Under the pieces are notes generated by a model. The model ran no database searches and was not told where the DNA came from. It was given only the letters and a program-made list of their open reading frames with translations. Positions 7,693-15,485 of a stretch of DNA of 64,000 bases are shown here, piece after piece. Position numbers and translations under genes: made by a program. The first letter of the stretch is position 1. The number at the start of each line of letters is the position of its first letter. This DNA comes from an uncultured Muribaculaceae bacterium (GTDB taxonomy: Bacteria; Bacteroidota; Bacteroidia; Bacteroidales; Muribaculaceae). The stretch is from assembly GCA_910583525.1 (NCBI GenBank), contig CAJTXL010000001.1:1-64000 (forward strand), given 5' to 3'.

Positions 7693-8676
7693 ATGGACAT
7701 GCTCAAGCAACATATCACACACCTGCTTTGGCTCGATGGCACGGCAACGGTGCCCGGAGTCGGCGTATTTACTCTACAGCGTCATAGCGGCGTTGTTGAA
7801 GGAGGTATGTTGTGTGCTCCCGGCTATTCAGTGGCCTTTGAGCGTTCTGAGGTGATTTCAGACGAGGCACTCGTGTCTTCTTTGTCGAGAGCCGGGAAGA
7901 CAAACCGCGAGGAAGCCGCCCAAAAAGTTGCGAACGCTTCTGAGGCATTTTCTCAGGCGCTTATGTCACAGAAAGGCATAGGCTTTGACGGCATCGGCAC
8001 TTTGAAATACGATGCCTCGGATGCGCCTGTATACACCCCAGTCTCAGACGGCGCTTTGCTATCCTCATGGTTGAAACCCATAGCCCTTGAGCCTATCGAA
8101 ATCAAGAAAACCGATGAAGCAAAAGTGGCGGCAGCGTCTGAAGCCCTTGAATTACGCAGACAATCCCTGTCCCGTTCGTTGCGTCGTACGGCATCGAGTG
8201 CAGCTGCAATTGCGGTTTTTGCATTGATTGCATTTGTTGTTTCGCAATTGCCGTCGAGAAAATTGCATCAGCCCCAAGTGGCATCGCTCGGTATCGAGCA
8301 GTTGGCTGCGGCGGTGTCGGTTGAAGAACCACAATCAACAACAGGCGTATCAGAGCCTACACTCGTTCTGATATTAAATACTCCGTCCGACGGAACCGCT
8401 CCGGCTAAAATGCGTAAACCGATGCGTGCAGGCAATGAACTAATGGCGTCTGTTGGCCGTTATTGCTTAGTAGTGGCATCCTTGGCATCGCGCGATGAAG
8501 CCGACTGCTATATTAAAGCCCACAGCACAACCGAGTTGCCTCTTACCTTGCTCGAAGCGGACGGACGATGGCGTGTGTTTGCGGTTTCGGGGCAGTCGTT
8601 CGACGAAGTATCGGCACTGGCCCGGAATTTGGGGATTTACGACCGCTATCCCTCTGCCTGGATTTGTCGGCGATAA
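7693..8676 (+). CDS. HU-CCDC81-like and SPOR domain membrane protein
   Basis: 327 residues. Residues 1-110 look like the two prokaryotic HU-type domains described as CCDC81-like: helix, then WLDGTATVPGVGVFTL and later GFDGIGTLKYD, each a short beta-hairpin after G-x-G. One transmembrane helix lies at about 168-186, and the C terminus (about 250-325) has the alpha/beta pattern of a SPOR domain, which binds denuded peptidoglycan at division sites. If the topology is as expected, the HU-like part faces the cytoplasm and the SPOR domain the periplasm. Such proteins are typical of Bacteroidota; their function is not settled. It starts a plus-strand gene run ending with maf. Confidence 0.8.
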   Translation: MDMLKQHITHLLWLDGTATVPGVGVFTLQRHSGVVEGGMLCAPGYSVAFERSEVISDEALVSSLSRAGKTNREEAAQKVANASEAFSQALMSQKGIGFDGIGTLKYDASDAPVYTPVSDGALLSSWLKPIALEPIEIKKTDEAKVAAASEALELRRQSLSRSLRRTASSAAAIAVFALIAFVVSQLPSRKLHQPQVASLGIEQLAAAVSVEEPQSTTGVSEPTLVLILNTPSDGTAPAKMRKPMRAGNELMASVGRYCLVVASLASRDEADCYIKAHSTTELPLTLLEADGRWRVFAVSGQSFDEVSALARNLGIYDRYPSAWICRR

Positions 8677-8711
8677 GCATCTGATGCCACTGCGCAAACA
8701 GCGTAAACATA

Positions 8712-9263
8712 TTGGATATGGAAAACTTTCACCAAATGCTTTTAACACGCCACAGCATAAGGCGTTACACGTCACAGCCCGTAAGCGGTGACGATGTCAA
8801 GACAATCCTGGAAGCGGCATTGCTTGCCCCGACATCGAAAAATGCCCGTTCTTGGCAGTTTGTCGTAGTGGAAGACAAGGAGATGCTTCAGAGATTGTCT
8901 GAGTGCAAGCCGTCGTATGCCACGTCGATAAAAGATGCCACATTTGCCGTGGTAGTAACCGCTTCGCCGGAACGTAGCGAGGCTTTTGTCGAAGATGCCA
9001 CAGTGGCGGCTATTTTCATGCACCTGCAGGCCGCAGCCCTTGGCATCGGGTCGTGTTGGGTGCAGGTCAGGGGGCGCTTCAGTGCCGACGGAGAGCCTTC
9101 GGAAGACGTTGTACGCGACTTGCTTGGCATACCGCACGACATGGCAGTCGAGTGTATCATGACATTCGGCTATTCCGCTGAAACACGCAAACCTGTCGAC
9201 CCTGCCAAATTGCAGTGGGAGAAGGTGCATATAGGTACTTGGCGACACGATGCAGCTGAATAA
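8712..9263 (+). CDS. Nitroreductase-family flavoprotein
   Basis: 183 residues (or 181 from the second Met). The N terminus shows LLTRHSIRRYTSQPV, the FMN-phosphate binding R-x-S-x-R-x-Y motif, and LLAPTSKNARSWQFVVV, the classic P-(S/T)-x-x-N-x-Q/S-W segment. The middle part with AAALGIGSCWVQ is also typical. These FMN enzymes reduce nitro compounds, quinones or related substrates with NAD(P)H; the physiological substrate cannot be told. It sits 35 bases after the SPOR gene and overlaps the next gene by 14 bases, so it is likely part of the same transcript. Confidence 0.9.
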   Translation: MDMENFHQMLLTRHSIRRYTSQPVSGDDVKTILEAALLAPTSKNARSWQFVVVEDKEMLQRLSECKPSYATSIKDATFAVVVTASPERSEAFVEDATVAAIFMHLQAAALGIGSCWVQVRGRFSADGEPSEDVVRDLLGIPHDMAVECIMTFGYSAETRKPVDPAKLQWEKVHIGTWRHDAAE

Positions 9264-10044
9264 ATGCAATATAGCGCTTGTCGGGAGTGGAAATGTCGCT
9301 TCCCATTTGGCAAAAGCTTTGTCCGACAGGCTCGTCGCTATTTTCAGCCGTAACGCAGAACATGCGTCAGAACTCTCGACTCCTTTGGGTGTCGGGAGTT
9401 TCAGCGATTATGCAGAACTTGGACGGTTGAAGCCCGATGTTATAATAATAAGCATCGCCGACCATGCGGTTTCAGAAGTAGTCGCATCTATAGGCCGCTT
9501 GGACTATTCTCCATTAGTACTGCACACGTCAGGTACTTTGACAAAGGAAATTCTTTGTCCGATAAGCGACCGGACCGGTATACTGTACCCTTTGCAGACA
9601 TTCTCTAAAGGATGCGCCGTCGACATGACTACGGTGCCGTTTTTTACAGAGGCATCATCGCCTGAAGACCTCGAAATTGTAGATGCGCTGGCAAGTTCCG
9701 TCTCTGTTACGGTAAGGCATGCCGACGAAGCGCATCGGCGAGTACTGCATGTGGCTGGGGTATTTACGTCGAACTTCACCAACATACTCCTCGACTGCGT
9801 TGAGCGCATATTGTCGGAAGCCGGTTACGGGTTGGACGTTGTGAAGCCGTTGTTGAAAGCTACTGTAGCAAAGGCTTTCGAGGTAGGACCGAGAGCCGCA
9901 CAGACAGGGCCGGCACGTCGCGGCGATTATGAAGTGCTCGCGCGGCAGGAAGCCTCACTCCCCGAAGATTTGCAGCCGGTATATAAAGTGCTGTCAGATT
10001 TGATAATAAAAACTTACCATAAAGGACGTAATGAGTCGCATTAA
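9250..10044 (+). CDS. Rossmann-fold protein with DUF2520 domain
   Basis: 264 residues. The start NIALVGSGNVASHLAKAL is a dinucleotide-binding G-x-G-x-x-A loop near residue 11, and the chain goes on like a ProC or pantoate-reductase-like enzyme (VIIISIADHAVSEVV; LHTSGT near 92). The C-terminal half, with H-x-A-x-V-F-T-S-N-F and GPRAAQTGPARRGD, is the helical DUF2520 domain. It probably is an NAD(P)-dependent oxidoreductase, substrate unknown. It overlaps both neighbours by 14 bases and precedes a KdsC-like phosphatase, an arrangement common in Bacteroidales. Confidence 0.85.
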   Translation: MQLNKCNIALVGSGNVASHLAKALSDRLVAIFSRNAEHASELSTPLGVGSFSDYAELGRLKPDVIIISIADHAVSEVVASIGRLDYSPLVLHTSGTLTKEILCPISDRTGILYPLQTFSKGCAVDMTTVPFFTEASSPEDLEIVDALASSVSVTVRHADEAHRRVLHVAGVFTSNFTNILLDCVERILSEAGYGLDVVKPLLKATVAKAFEVGPRAAQTGPARRGDYEVLARQEASLPEDLQPVYKVLSDLIIKTYHKGRNESH

Positions 10045-10555
10045 CTACGATTTGTCGAAAATAAGGGCCGTCGCATTCGATGTCGACGGGGTTCTGTCAC
10101 CATCTACCATACCCATGTCGCCCGATGGGGTGCCTATGCGTATGGCAAACCTCAAAGACGGCTATGCAATGCAACTTGCCGTAAAGTCGGGATTGAAGCT
10201 TGCGATAATATCGGGAGCCGACGTAAAAAGCATAGTAGGGCGTTTTTCTGTAATCGGCATTACAGATATTTACTTGGGCGTGTCGGACAAACTGCCGGTA
10301 TTCAATAAATGGATTGAAGAAAACGGTCTTAGTCCCGAAGAAGTGGCATATGTAGGCGACGATATTCCTGACATCCCTGTGTTAAAAGCCTGCGGCTTGC
10401 CCGTAGTGCCGCGCGACGGTGCCGTCGAGGCAAAAGCGGTAGCAAAATTCATTACAGGCGCCGACGGCGGATATGGTGTTGCCAGGGAATTGCTCGAAGA
10501 AATAATGAGAATACACGGGTACTGGCTAAGTTCCGACAAGGCTTTCGGTTGGTAA
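10031..10555 (+). CDS. KdsC-like HAD phosphatase (3-deoxy-D-manno-octulosonate 8-phosphate phosphatase)
   Basis: 174 residues, a cap-less HAD phosphatase. Motif I is AFDVDGVLS with the nucleophile Asp17 and Asp19, motif II/III appear as AIISGADVKSIVGRF and YVGDDIPDIPVLKACGLPV, and the C terminus has the glycine-rich GADGGYGVARELLEEI tail typical of KdsC. This enzyme removes the phosphate from Kdo-8-P before CMP activation by KdsB, whose gene is elsewhere in this window (25910-26677). It overlaps the DUF2520 gene by 14 bases. Another small-molecule substrate cannot be excluded. Confidence 0.88.
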   Translation: MSRINYDLSKIRAVAFDVDGVLSPSTIPMSPDGVPMRMANLKDGYAMQLAVKSGLKLAIISGADVKSIVGRFSVIGITDIYLGVSDKLPVFNKWIEENGLSPEEVAYVGDDIPDIPVLKACGLPVVPRDGAVEAKAVAKFITGADGGYGVARELLEEIMRIHGYWLSSDKAFGW

Positions 10556-10556
10556 G

Positions 10557-11207
10557 ATGGGAGTGGAATATAATCCGACAGAGCGGATGGTTGCATTTCC
10601 GCCATTGCCTTCAGATGATTTTAAAGACGTAAAAGTACTGTTGGCATCCAATTCGCCTCGTCGTCGCGAACTGTTAGGGCTTATAGTGCCGGAATTTTCG
10701 ATTGCAGAAATACGTGATGTAAAGGAGACATATCCGCCCGGTTTGGATGCACATAATGTGCCGGCTTATCTGTCGCGACTGAAAGCATCGGCTTATATAG
10801 ATGCGCTTGAGCCTGACGAATTGATAATAACCGCCGATACGGTGGTTCTTCTCGACAACGAGATACTTGGCAAACCTCGAGGACGCCAGGAAGCCGTGTC
10901 GATGCTCGGCAGGCTTTCAGAACGCACCCATACGGTCGTAACGGGTGTGACGCTTACTTCAATGTCAGGCAAGAAGTCCGACACTTTTTCAGAAGAGACG
11001 AGTGTTACTTTCGGAAAAATTTCAGAGGAGGAGATTGAAGAATATGTTGACCGGTTTAAACCTTTTGATAAAGCCGGGGCATACGGCATCCAAGAGTGGG
11101 TCGGAGCTGCTGCCATCAAAGGCATCGATGGCTGTTTCTATAACGTTATGGGATTGCCGCTGCACACGTTGTATGTGCACTTGAAAGATTTTTTTAGACA
11201 GGAATAA
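10557..11207 (+). CDS. maf: Maf-like nucleotide pyrophosphatase
   Basis: 216 residues. The Maf signature VLLASNSPRRRELL appears at about 27-40, with ITADTVVLLDNEILGKP and KAGAYGIQEWVGAAAI further on, which fit the dTTP/UTP pyrophosphatase (YhdE) subgroup. It hydrolyses non-canonical or excess nucleoside triphosphates. Compared with other Maf proteins it has about 25 extra N-terminal residues; the ATG at 10557 directly follows the kdsC-like stop, so this start is likely. Its end overlaps the convergent stress-protein gene by 14 bases. Confidence 0.93.
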   Translation: MGVEYNPTERMVAFPPLPSDDFKDVKVLLASNSPRRRELLGLIVPEFSIAEIRDVKETYPPGLDAHNVPAYLSRLKASAYIDALEPDELIITADTVVLLDNEILGKPRGRQEAVSMLGRLSERTHTVVTGVTLTSMSGKKSDTFSEETSVTFGKISEEEIEEYVDRFKPFDKAGAYGIQEWVGAAAIKGIDGCFYNVMGLPLHTLYVHLKDFFRQE

Positions 11208-12303
11208 CCAACATCGGTATATCGGTCTGGAACAATATTTTGTGGGCTAATCCGGGGTTGAAAAGGCGGCTGAATGCGTTGCGCCTGCGGTTTGGCACGA
11301 CTATAAGGTCGAAATGCCTTTCTGCCTGCAATTTTGCGAATTCCTTGTCGCCGTCGGCCTGATTGACGGGCACGCTGACAAAATGATAATGTTTGAAATT
11401 GTCGCGGCAATAATCGCTGAGGCGTTTTAGGGCCTTGTCGGCAGAGGTGTCGCTGAAACGTTTTTTCTTGGGTATATGAACGATTGTCACTGCGGCCTCT
11501 TCACTGCCATACAGACGGTAGACAGTGTCGATGGCGAGTATGTCGTTTTGGTCGAGGTTGCTGAAGAACAATATGTTGTGTGGCGTGAGTGATGATGATA
11601 TGTCGACCGGCTCGGGAACTGTAAGCACCGTAAATCGCCCTTCGTCGAGCACTTCGGCCGTAACGCTGCCTATCATGTCGCTTTCTTTCTTGTCGGCGCC
11701 TCTTGTGCCCATTACAATAAGCCGCGGCGTGTTGACCTTGGCATATTCGATAATTGCATCTTCGGGCACACCTTCGACCACCGCGTATTCGAATTTTACC
11801 AAAGGTACTTCGCCACGTTTCATAGCGGCACGCAAGCGTTCGGTAAAATGCTCGACAAGTTTTTTTGCGTTCTCTACAAGAAGCTCGCGTGCGCCTGTTT
11901 CGCCGATATCGTATGTCAATGTATCGGTGAATTGCACGTTTCCTGCTATATAAGGGTCGAGGTAGCTGTAGAGCAGTACTATCGATGCTCTCCGTTTCTT
12001 TGCTATGTCACAGGCCACAGAAGCTGCCTTGAAGGAGTTTTCGCTCATATCGACAGGCACAAGTATGGTATGCGACGATGTTGCGGCCGAAGTGGGCGCG
12101 GAAAAAAGTTCCCGATTTTCGATAATCCGCAGAGCCAGTGGCAAATCTTCTTCTTTTATTCTTACGCGAACACCCGACGAGAAGCCCGGCACTTCGAGGT
12201 TTACGTTGTTCAATGTCACTTCGATACCCTCGTTTTCGAGGATGGAGCGGAGAGACAACGCTTTTTCATACGTATGGATGGCAACGGTAATCAGACGTGA
12301 CAT
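11194..12303 (-). CDS. DUF2007-like plus tandem universal stress protein domains
   Basis: 369 residues. Residues 1-68 resemble the small DUF2007 signal-transducing domain (YEKALSLRSILENEGIEV, then a strand and helix pair). Two UspA domains follow. The first, about 78-215, begins TILVPVDMSENSFKAASVA and holds IVMGTRGADKKESDMIGSVTAEVL, the nucleotide-binding G-x(2)-G-x(9)-G-S/T pattern. The second, about 225-369, begins HNILFFSNLDQNDILAI and ends LVIPV, with a degenerate binding loop. Usp proteins bind ATP or act in stress survival; this one should be cytoplasmic. It is convergent with maf, and an intrinsic terminator for the small gene upstream separates the two minus-strand units. Confidence 0.85.
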   Translation of the reverse strand: MSRLITVAIHTYEKALSLRSILENEGIEVTLNNVNLEVPGFSSGVRVRIKEEDLPLALRIIENRELFSAPTSAATSSHTILVPVDMSENSFKAASVACDIAKKRRASIVLLYSYLDPYIAGNVQFTDTLTYDIGETGARELLVENAKKLVEHFTERLRAAMKRGEVPLVKFEYAVVEGVPEDAIIEYAKVNTPRLIVMGTRGADKKESDMIGSVTAEVLDEGRFTVLTVPEPVDISSSLTPHNILFFSNLDQNDILAIDTVYRLYGSEEAAVTIVHIPKKKRFSDTSADKALKRLSDYCRDNFKHYHFVSVPVNQADGDKEFAKLQAERHFDLIVVPNRRRNAFSRLFNPGLAHKILFQTDIPMLVIPV

Positions 12304-12333
12304 TGTGAAATGAGTTTTATGTGGTGTAATACG

Positions 12334-12375
12334 GAAAAAGGACGCAAGAGGAATGTTAACCCCCGAAGCGTCCTT
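12334..12375 (-). terminator. Intrinsic terminator after the small DNA-binding gene
   Basis: On the minus strand AAGGACGC (12368-12375) pairs with GCGTCCTT (12338-12345) and is followed by a run of T. The loop of 22 bases is long. It lies between the gene at 12417-12674 and the stress-protein gene. Confidence 0.7.
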
Positions 12376-12416
12376 AGTACTTTAATTCTTGATAGATGAC
12401 CGAAGATGGAGAGCGG

Positions 12417-12674
12417 TTATTCGGCTTCCTGATTTTGGAGAATTTCTACTGCCATGTCGTAGATGGTCGTGTCGTCAAGGACAACTATACCGCCGTCGGG
12501 CCCGGGTTCTATATGTACACCACAGTTCTTACCGAACTCATAGTTGCTGCCGCCGAAATAATTGCGAACGGTCTGAACGGTGGTGTTGAGTTTGTCAGCA
12601 ATCTTGTGCATCGAACCGTCGGGTAGGCGGTCTTTGAGCCGACGGAGCTCGTTGAAGGTGATTGTCTTGGTCAT
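12417..12674 (-). CDS. Small conserved DNA-binding-like protein
   Basis: 85 residues. The N-terminal half reads as a helix-turn-helix: ELRRLKDRLPDGSMHKIADK and then LNTTVQTVRNYFGGSNY, where a helix T-V-Q-T-V-R-N-Y would recognise DNA. The second half carries IEPGPDGGIVVLDDTTIYDM, a beta-hairpin and a helix, and an acidic end. I do not recognise a named family beyond similarity to small Bacteroidales HTH proteins. The gene has its own promoter and its own terminator, so it is a single-gene unit. A role in regulation or nucleoid binding is inferred from size and fold only. Confidence 0.75.
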   Translation of the reverse strand: MTKTITFNELRRLKDRLPDGSMHKIADKLNTTVQTVRNYFGGSNYEFGKNCGVHIEPGPDGGIVVLDDTTIYDMAVEILQNQEAE

Positions 12675-12724
12675 ATCTTGGAGATATTAAGGGGTGAATT
12701 ATACGTGTTTGTTGTTTGTGGTTA

Positions 12725-12756
12725 CTAAGTTAATGTCATTTTTCTAAGTAAACAAA
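12725..12756 (-). promoter_or_regulatory. Promoter of the small DNA-binding gene
   Basis: On the minus strand TTTG (12756-12753) is followed after 20 bases by TAACTTAG (12732-12725), seven of eight matches to the -7 consensus. About 50 bases of leader separate it from the ATG at 12674. Confidence 0.65.
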
Positions 12757-12774
12757 CAATTTGCGGAATATTTT

Positions 12775-12792
12775 ATATGTTTTAAAACATAT
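12775..12792. repeat. Perfect 18-base palindrome between batE and a promoter
   Basis: ATATGTTTTAAAACATAT reads the same on both strands. It lies 18 bases upstream of the -33 element of the small DNA-binding gene and 43 bases after the batE stop. It may be an operator or a weak terminator hairpin; position fits both. Confidence 0.6.
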
Positions 12793-12835
12793 TTCTTGAC
12801 GATATGCTTGCCCGGTGACATTATTGGGCTGAAAA

Positions 12836-13612
12836 TCAAATCCTTTCAACATCACTTGAGCGTAGCCACGCTTTTGTGCTGTTGTTTATTTTCACGTTGT
12901 ACCATTTGGGCGAAACTGGGTCGTCGGGAGTGGCTACAGAATCGACTATTTCGACTTTTGTGCCTTCGTGTATTGTCACGACTTTGTCGGAGGTAGTCCG
13001 TGCGGCACGCGGAGCCGAACTTAGCTGTGTCGACGGTGCGGTAACAATGGCCGTATCGTGCGATTTTGCAACAGATACGGCATATGAAGCCACATACAGA
13101 ACGTATGCAAAGATGCAAAGCAGAGCGATACCTCCAAAAAATCCGGCTTTTCGCAGAATTATATTTTGGGAGAATATATATAGGGCTATTGCGCCGGCCA
13201 ATGCCAAAAAGAGACCGAATGCAAGCCAAGCCCACGTGTCGGGAGCGAATGCCGAGGCGGTGCTGCGGTGCAGTCGGGTGAAAAATGAAGTGTCGTCTTC
13301 AGGGCGGTCCTGTATGCGCGAACGTACGAAATCGAGATTTTGTCGCGCGTCGTCGTTGGTCGGGTCAAGACGGAGCGCCCGTTCATAATTCAATATTGCC
13401 TTGCCGAGATTATCGTTCCGATAGTAGGCATTAGCAAGATTGTAATATACGGTCGAGCTTTTGCCGTCGTTGTCTATGCTTTGCTGATAAAGGTTTATGG
13501 CTTCGCGGTAGTCTTCTTTGTTGTAGGCCGAATCGGCTTGCCGGCCTAACGTCGATGCAAAGACGTCAATAGCGAACAGGGCAATAATTGCGAGAGTGAA
13601 AATTTTCTTCAT
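12836..13612 (-). CDS. batE: BatE: TPR and SH3-like membrane protein
   Basis: 258 residues, last gene of the bat operon. A signal peptide or anchor (1-20) precedes TPR units (YREAINLYQQSIDNDGKSST, then YYNLANAYYRNDNLGKAILN). Two transmembrane helices lie around 125-150 and 155-180, and a bacterial SH3-like domain ends the protein (VTIHEGTKVEIVD...WYNVKI...AWLRSSDVERI). In Bacteroides fragilis the bat genes support aerotolerance; the biochemical role is thought to be a membrane complex of VWA and TPR proteins. It begins seven bases after batD. Confidence 0.88.
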   Translation of the reverse strand: MKKIFTLAIIALFAIDVFASTLGRQADSAYNKEDYREAINLYQQSIDNDGKSSTVYYNLANAYYRNDNLGKAILNYERALRLDPTNDDARQNLDFVRSRIQDRPEDDTSFFTRLHRSTASAFAPDTWAWLAFGLFLALAGAIALYIFSQNIILRKAGFFGGIALLCIFAYVLYVASYAVSVAKSHDTAIVTAPSTQLSSAPRAARTTSDKVVTIHEGTKVEIVDSVATPDDPVSPKWYNVKINNSTKAWLRSSDVERI

Positions 13613-13619
13613 AGCCGTA

Positions 13620-15434
13620 TTAGTGTTTTTTCACGTCTTCGATATTTTTTATAGCGGCCGCGGCCTTGTCGTACAGTACAGCCATTTCAGCTTCGGAGTG
13701 CGACGGGGTAAACCGGGCCATCTCACATTGGTCGAGCACTTCAAGCATTTGGTGTGTCGCTTCGTCAGAAAGACCGTATGCGTGCAGCTTTTCGTCGACG
13801 TTGTCGCGTGTGAGCTGCGATGCCGAGATGGAAAGTTTGTCACTTATGTAACCCCACAAGGCTTTGGCGAGCGACGCATAGAATTTGTCGCTGTCGTGAG
13901 CCGACATGGCAGTACGCGCCTCGCGCAGGCGTTTGGTGGCGACGCGTCCGGCTTTTGCGAGTTTGCGGCCTGCAACATCTGCCTGTAGCCTTATGTTGCG
14001 CCGATAGACTACGGCAAGGAGTATGAGTATCACTACGACAAGGACATAGGCAAGCCAGTATATTGTGGAGTTGAAGGTATATTCAACCTGGTGGCTTTGC
14101 GGTTCTTCATCCGACGGCTTTATATGCAGAATATCTTCGATGGTTTTGTCGCTGATTGTCTGCTGTGGAGTCGCAGAGGGTGAGTTGCCGCGCAATACGC
14201 GTATAGGAGTGTCCTTTACGTCGATAGTGACATATTCGTTTTTATCCGTGTCGAAATATACGAACGGAACGCCTTCAATAGTGAAATTGCCTACTTCCTG
14301 CGGAACTATTGTGTAGTTGGTGGTGAATGTTCCGCTCATGTTCGAACCTCCGGCTGTTATATTGGCGTTTATGTCGGTCTTCGGGGTGTAGGCGTCAATC
14401 CCGGCAGGGAATTGCATTGCAGGTTCGGCAAGATATTTTATGTTGCCGCGGCCTTTTACGATATAAGAATATACCGAGGCTTCGTTGGTGCGCATCAGTT
14501 CAGGCTCCAGTTTTGTTGAAACGGAGAATTGACCTACAGCTCCCGAGAAACCGGCAGGGCGAGGCTGTGGAAGTGGTTTCACCATCAGTGATGCGGCGTT
14601 TGAAGAAGTGGTTATTTCGCGTTCGACAGGACGTTGAGTGCGGAAGAATCCCATGTTTACGGTCTCGTACTGAACGATTGTTACATCGTATTTGCCCGAG
14701 TTCACGCTCAGCTTTCCGGCGTTCTGAGGGTAGAGCAGAAGACGTTTGAGTATTGCTGTATGGTAGTTCTGCCCGTTGTAGTGTTCCATCGACGTTTCGA
14801 GGTTTACGGGAAGCTCTTCGCATAGGAAGCCTTCAAATGCAGGCTGTGTAGTGGGCATGAAAGACGATATGTCGTATTTCGTGTACACTTTGATTGTGGC
14901 GACTACCGGCTCTTGTTCATAAACGCTGTTTTTCGAGAAACTTACACGAACGAGCAGGTCATCGGAGGAGACTCTGCTGGGCGTCTGTGTCGAAGGGTCG
15001 TCGGCTCTTGGAGCCGTTTGACCTCCATGCGATTGTGACGGGTTGTCGCCGGGGAGTATCTGGAACGAAGCACTGCGGCTTTTCAAGGTTCGTCCTTCGC
15101 AGCTGACTGACACTTCGGGAACGTCAACCGTTCCGGGAGTGTCGGCCCGGTAGGTGAACGAAAAATCTATCGAACTTGATGTCGACATGCGGCCGTTGAT
15201 AATCTGCGTGCTTTGCATTGTCGACATTGCCGGCCCGTAGAGCAGAGTACAGCCTTCAAGCTGAGGCGCTGCCGGAGGATTTGCGTCGCCGTCGCTGAGG
15301 CGGAATGTAAGGGCAAAATTTCTGCCCTGTACCACATTCCTGGGAGGCACAAGCGCAAACGATGCCTGCTGCGCGAAAGCGCCAAGCGTGCAGACTGCAA
15401 GCAGAAGAAATAGTGTGAAACGTTTGATACTCAT
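13620..15434 (-). CDS. batD: BatD: large periplasmic/membrane protein of the bat system
   Basis: 604 residues with a signal peptide (AVCTLGAFAQQ, cleavage near 21), a long extracytoplasmic beta-rich part made of Ig-like repeats, one transmembrane helix (about 455-475, IYWLAYVLVVVILILLAVVY) and a cytoplasmic helical tail holding a basic KLAKAGRVATKRLREARTAM stretch. This layout is that of BatD (oxygen-tolerance family). It follows batC after 51 bases and precedes batE by seven. Its partners are likely the VWA proteins BatA and BatB. Confidence 0.92.
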   Translation of the reverse strand: MSIKRFTLFLLLAVCTLGAFAQQASFALVPPRNVVQGRNFALTFRLSDGDANPPAAPQLEGCTLLYGPAMSTMQSTQIINGRMSTSSSIDFSFTYRADTPGTVDVPEVSVSCEGRTLKSRSASFQILPGDNPSQSHGGQTAPRADDPSTQTPSRVSSDDLLVRVSFSKNSVYEQEPVVATIKVYTKYDISSFMPTTQPAFEGFLCEELPVNLETSMEHYNGQNYHTAILKRLLLYPQNAGKLSVNSGKYDVTIVQYETVNMGFFRTQRPVEREITTSSNAASLMVKPLPQPRPAGFSGAVGQFSVSTKLEPELMRTNEASVYSYIVKGRGNIKYLAEPAMQFPAGIDAYTPKTDINANITAGGSNMSGTFTTNYTIVPQEVGNFTIEGVPFVYFDTDKNEYVTIDVKDTPIRVLRGNSPSATPQQTISDKTIEDILHIKPSDEEPQSHQVEYTFNSTIYWLAYVLVVVILILLAVVYRRNIRLQADVAGRKLAKAGRVATKRLREARTAMSAHDSDKFYASLAKALWGYISDKLSISASQLTRDNVDEKLHAYGLSDEATHQMLEVLDQCEMARFTPSHSEAEMAVLYDKAAAAIKNIEDVKKH

Positions 15435-15485
15435 AAATCCTTATCTTGATGAGATATTGGGGCTGAAAGTCTTTTTCCAGGCCGC

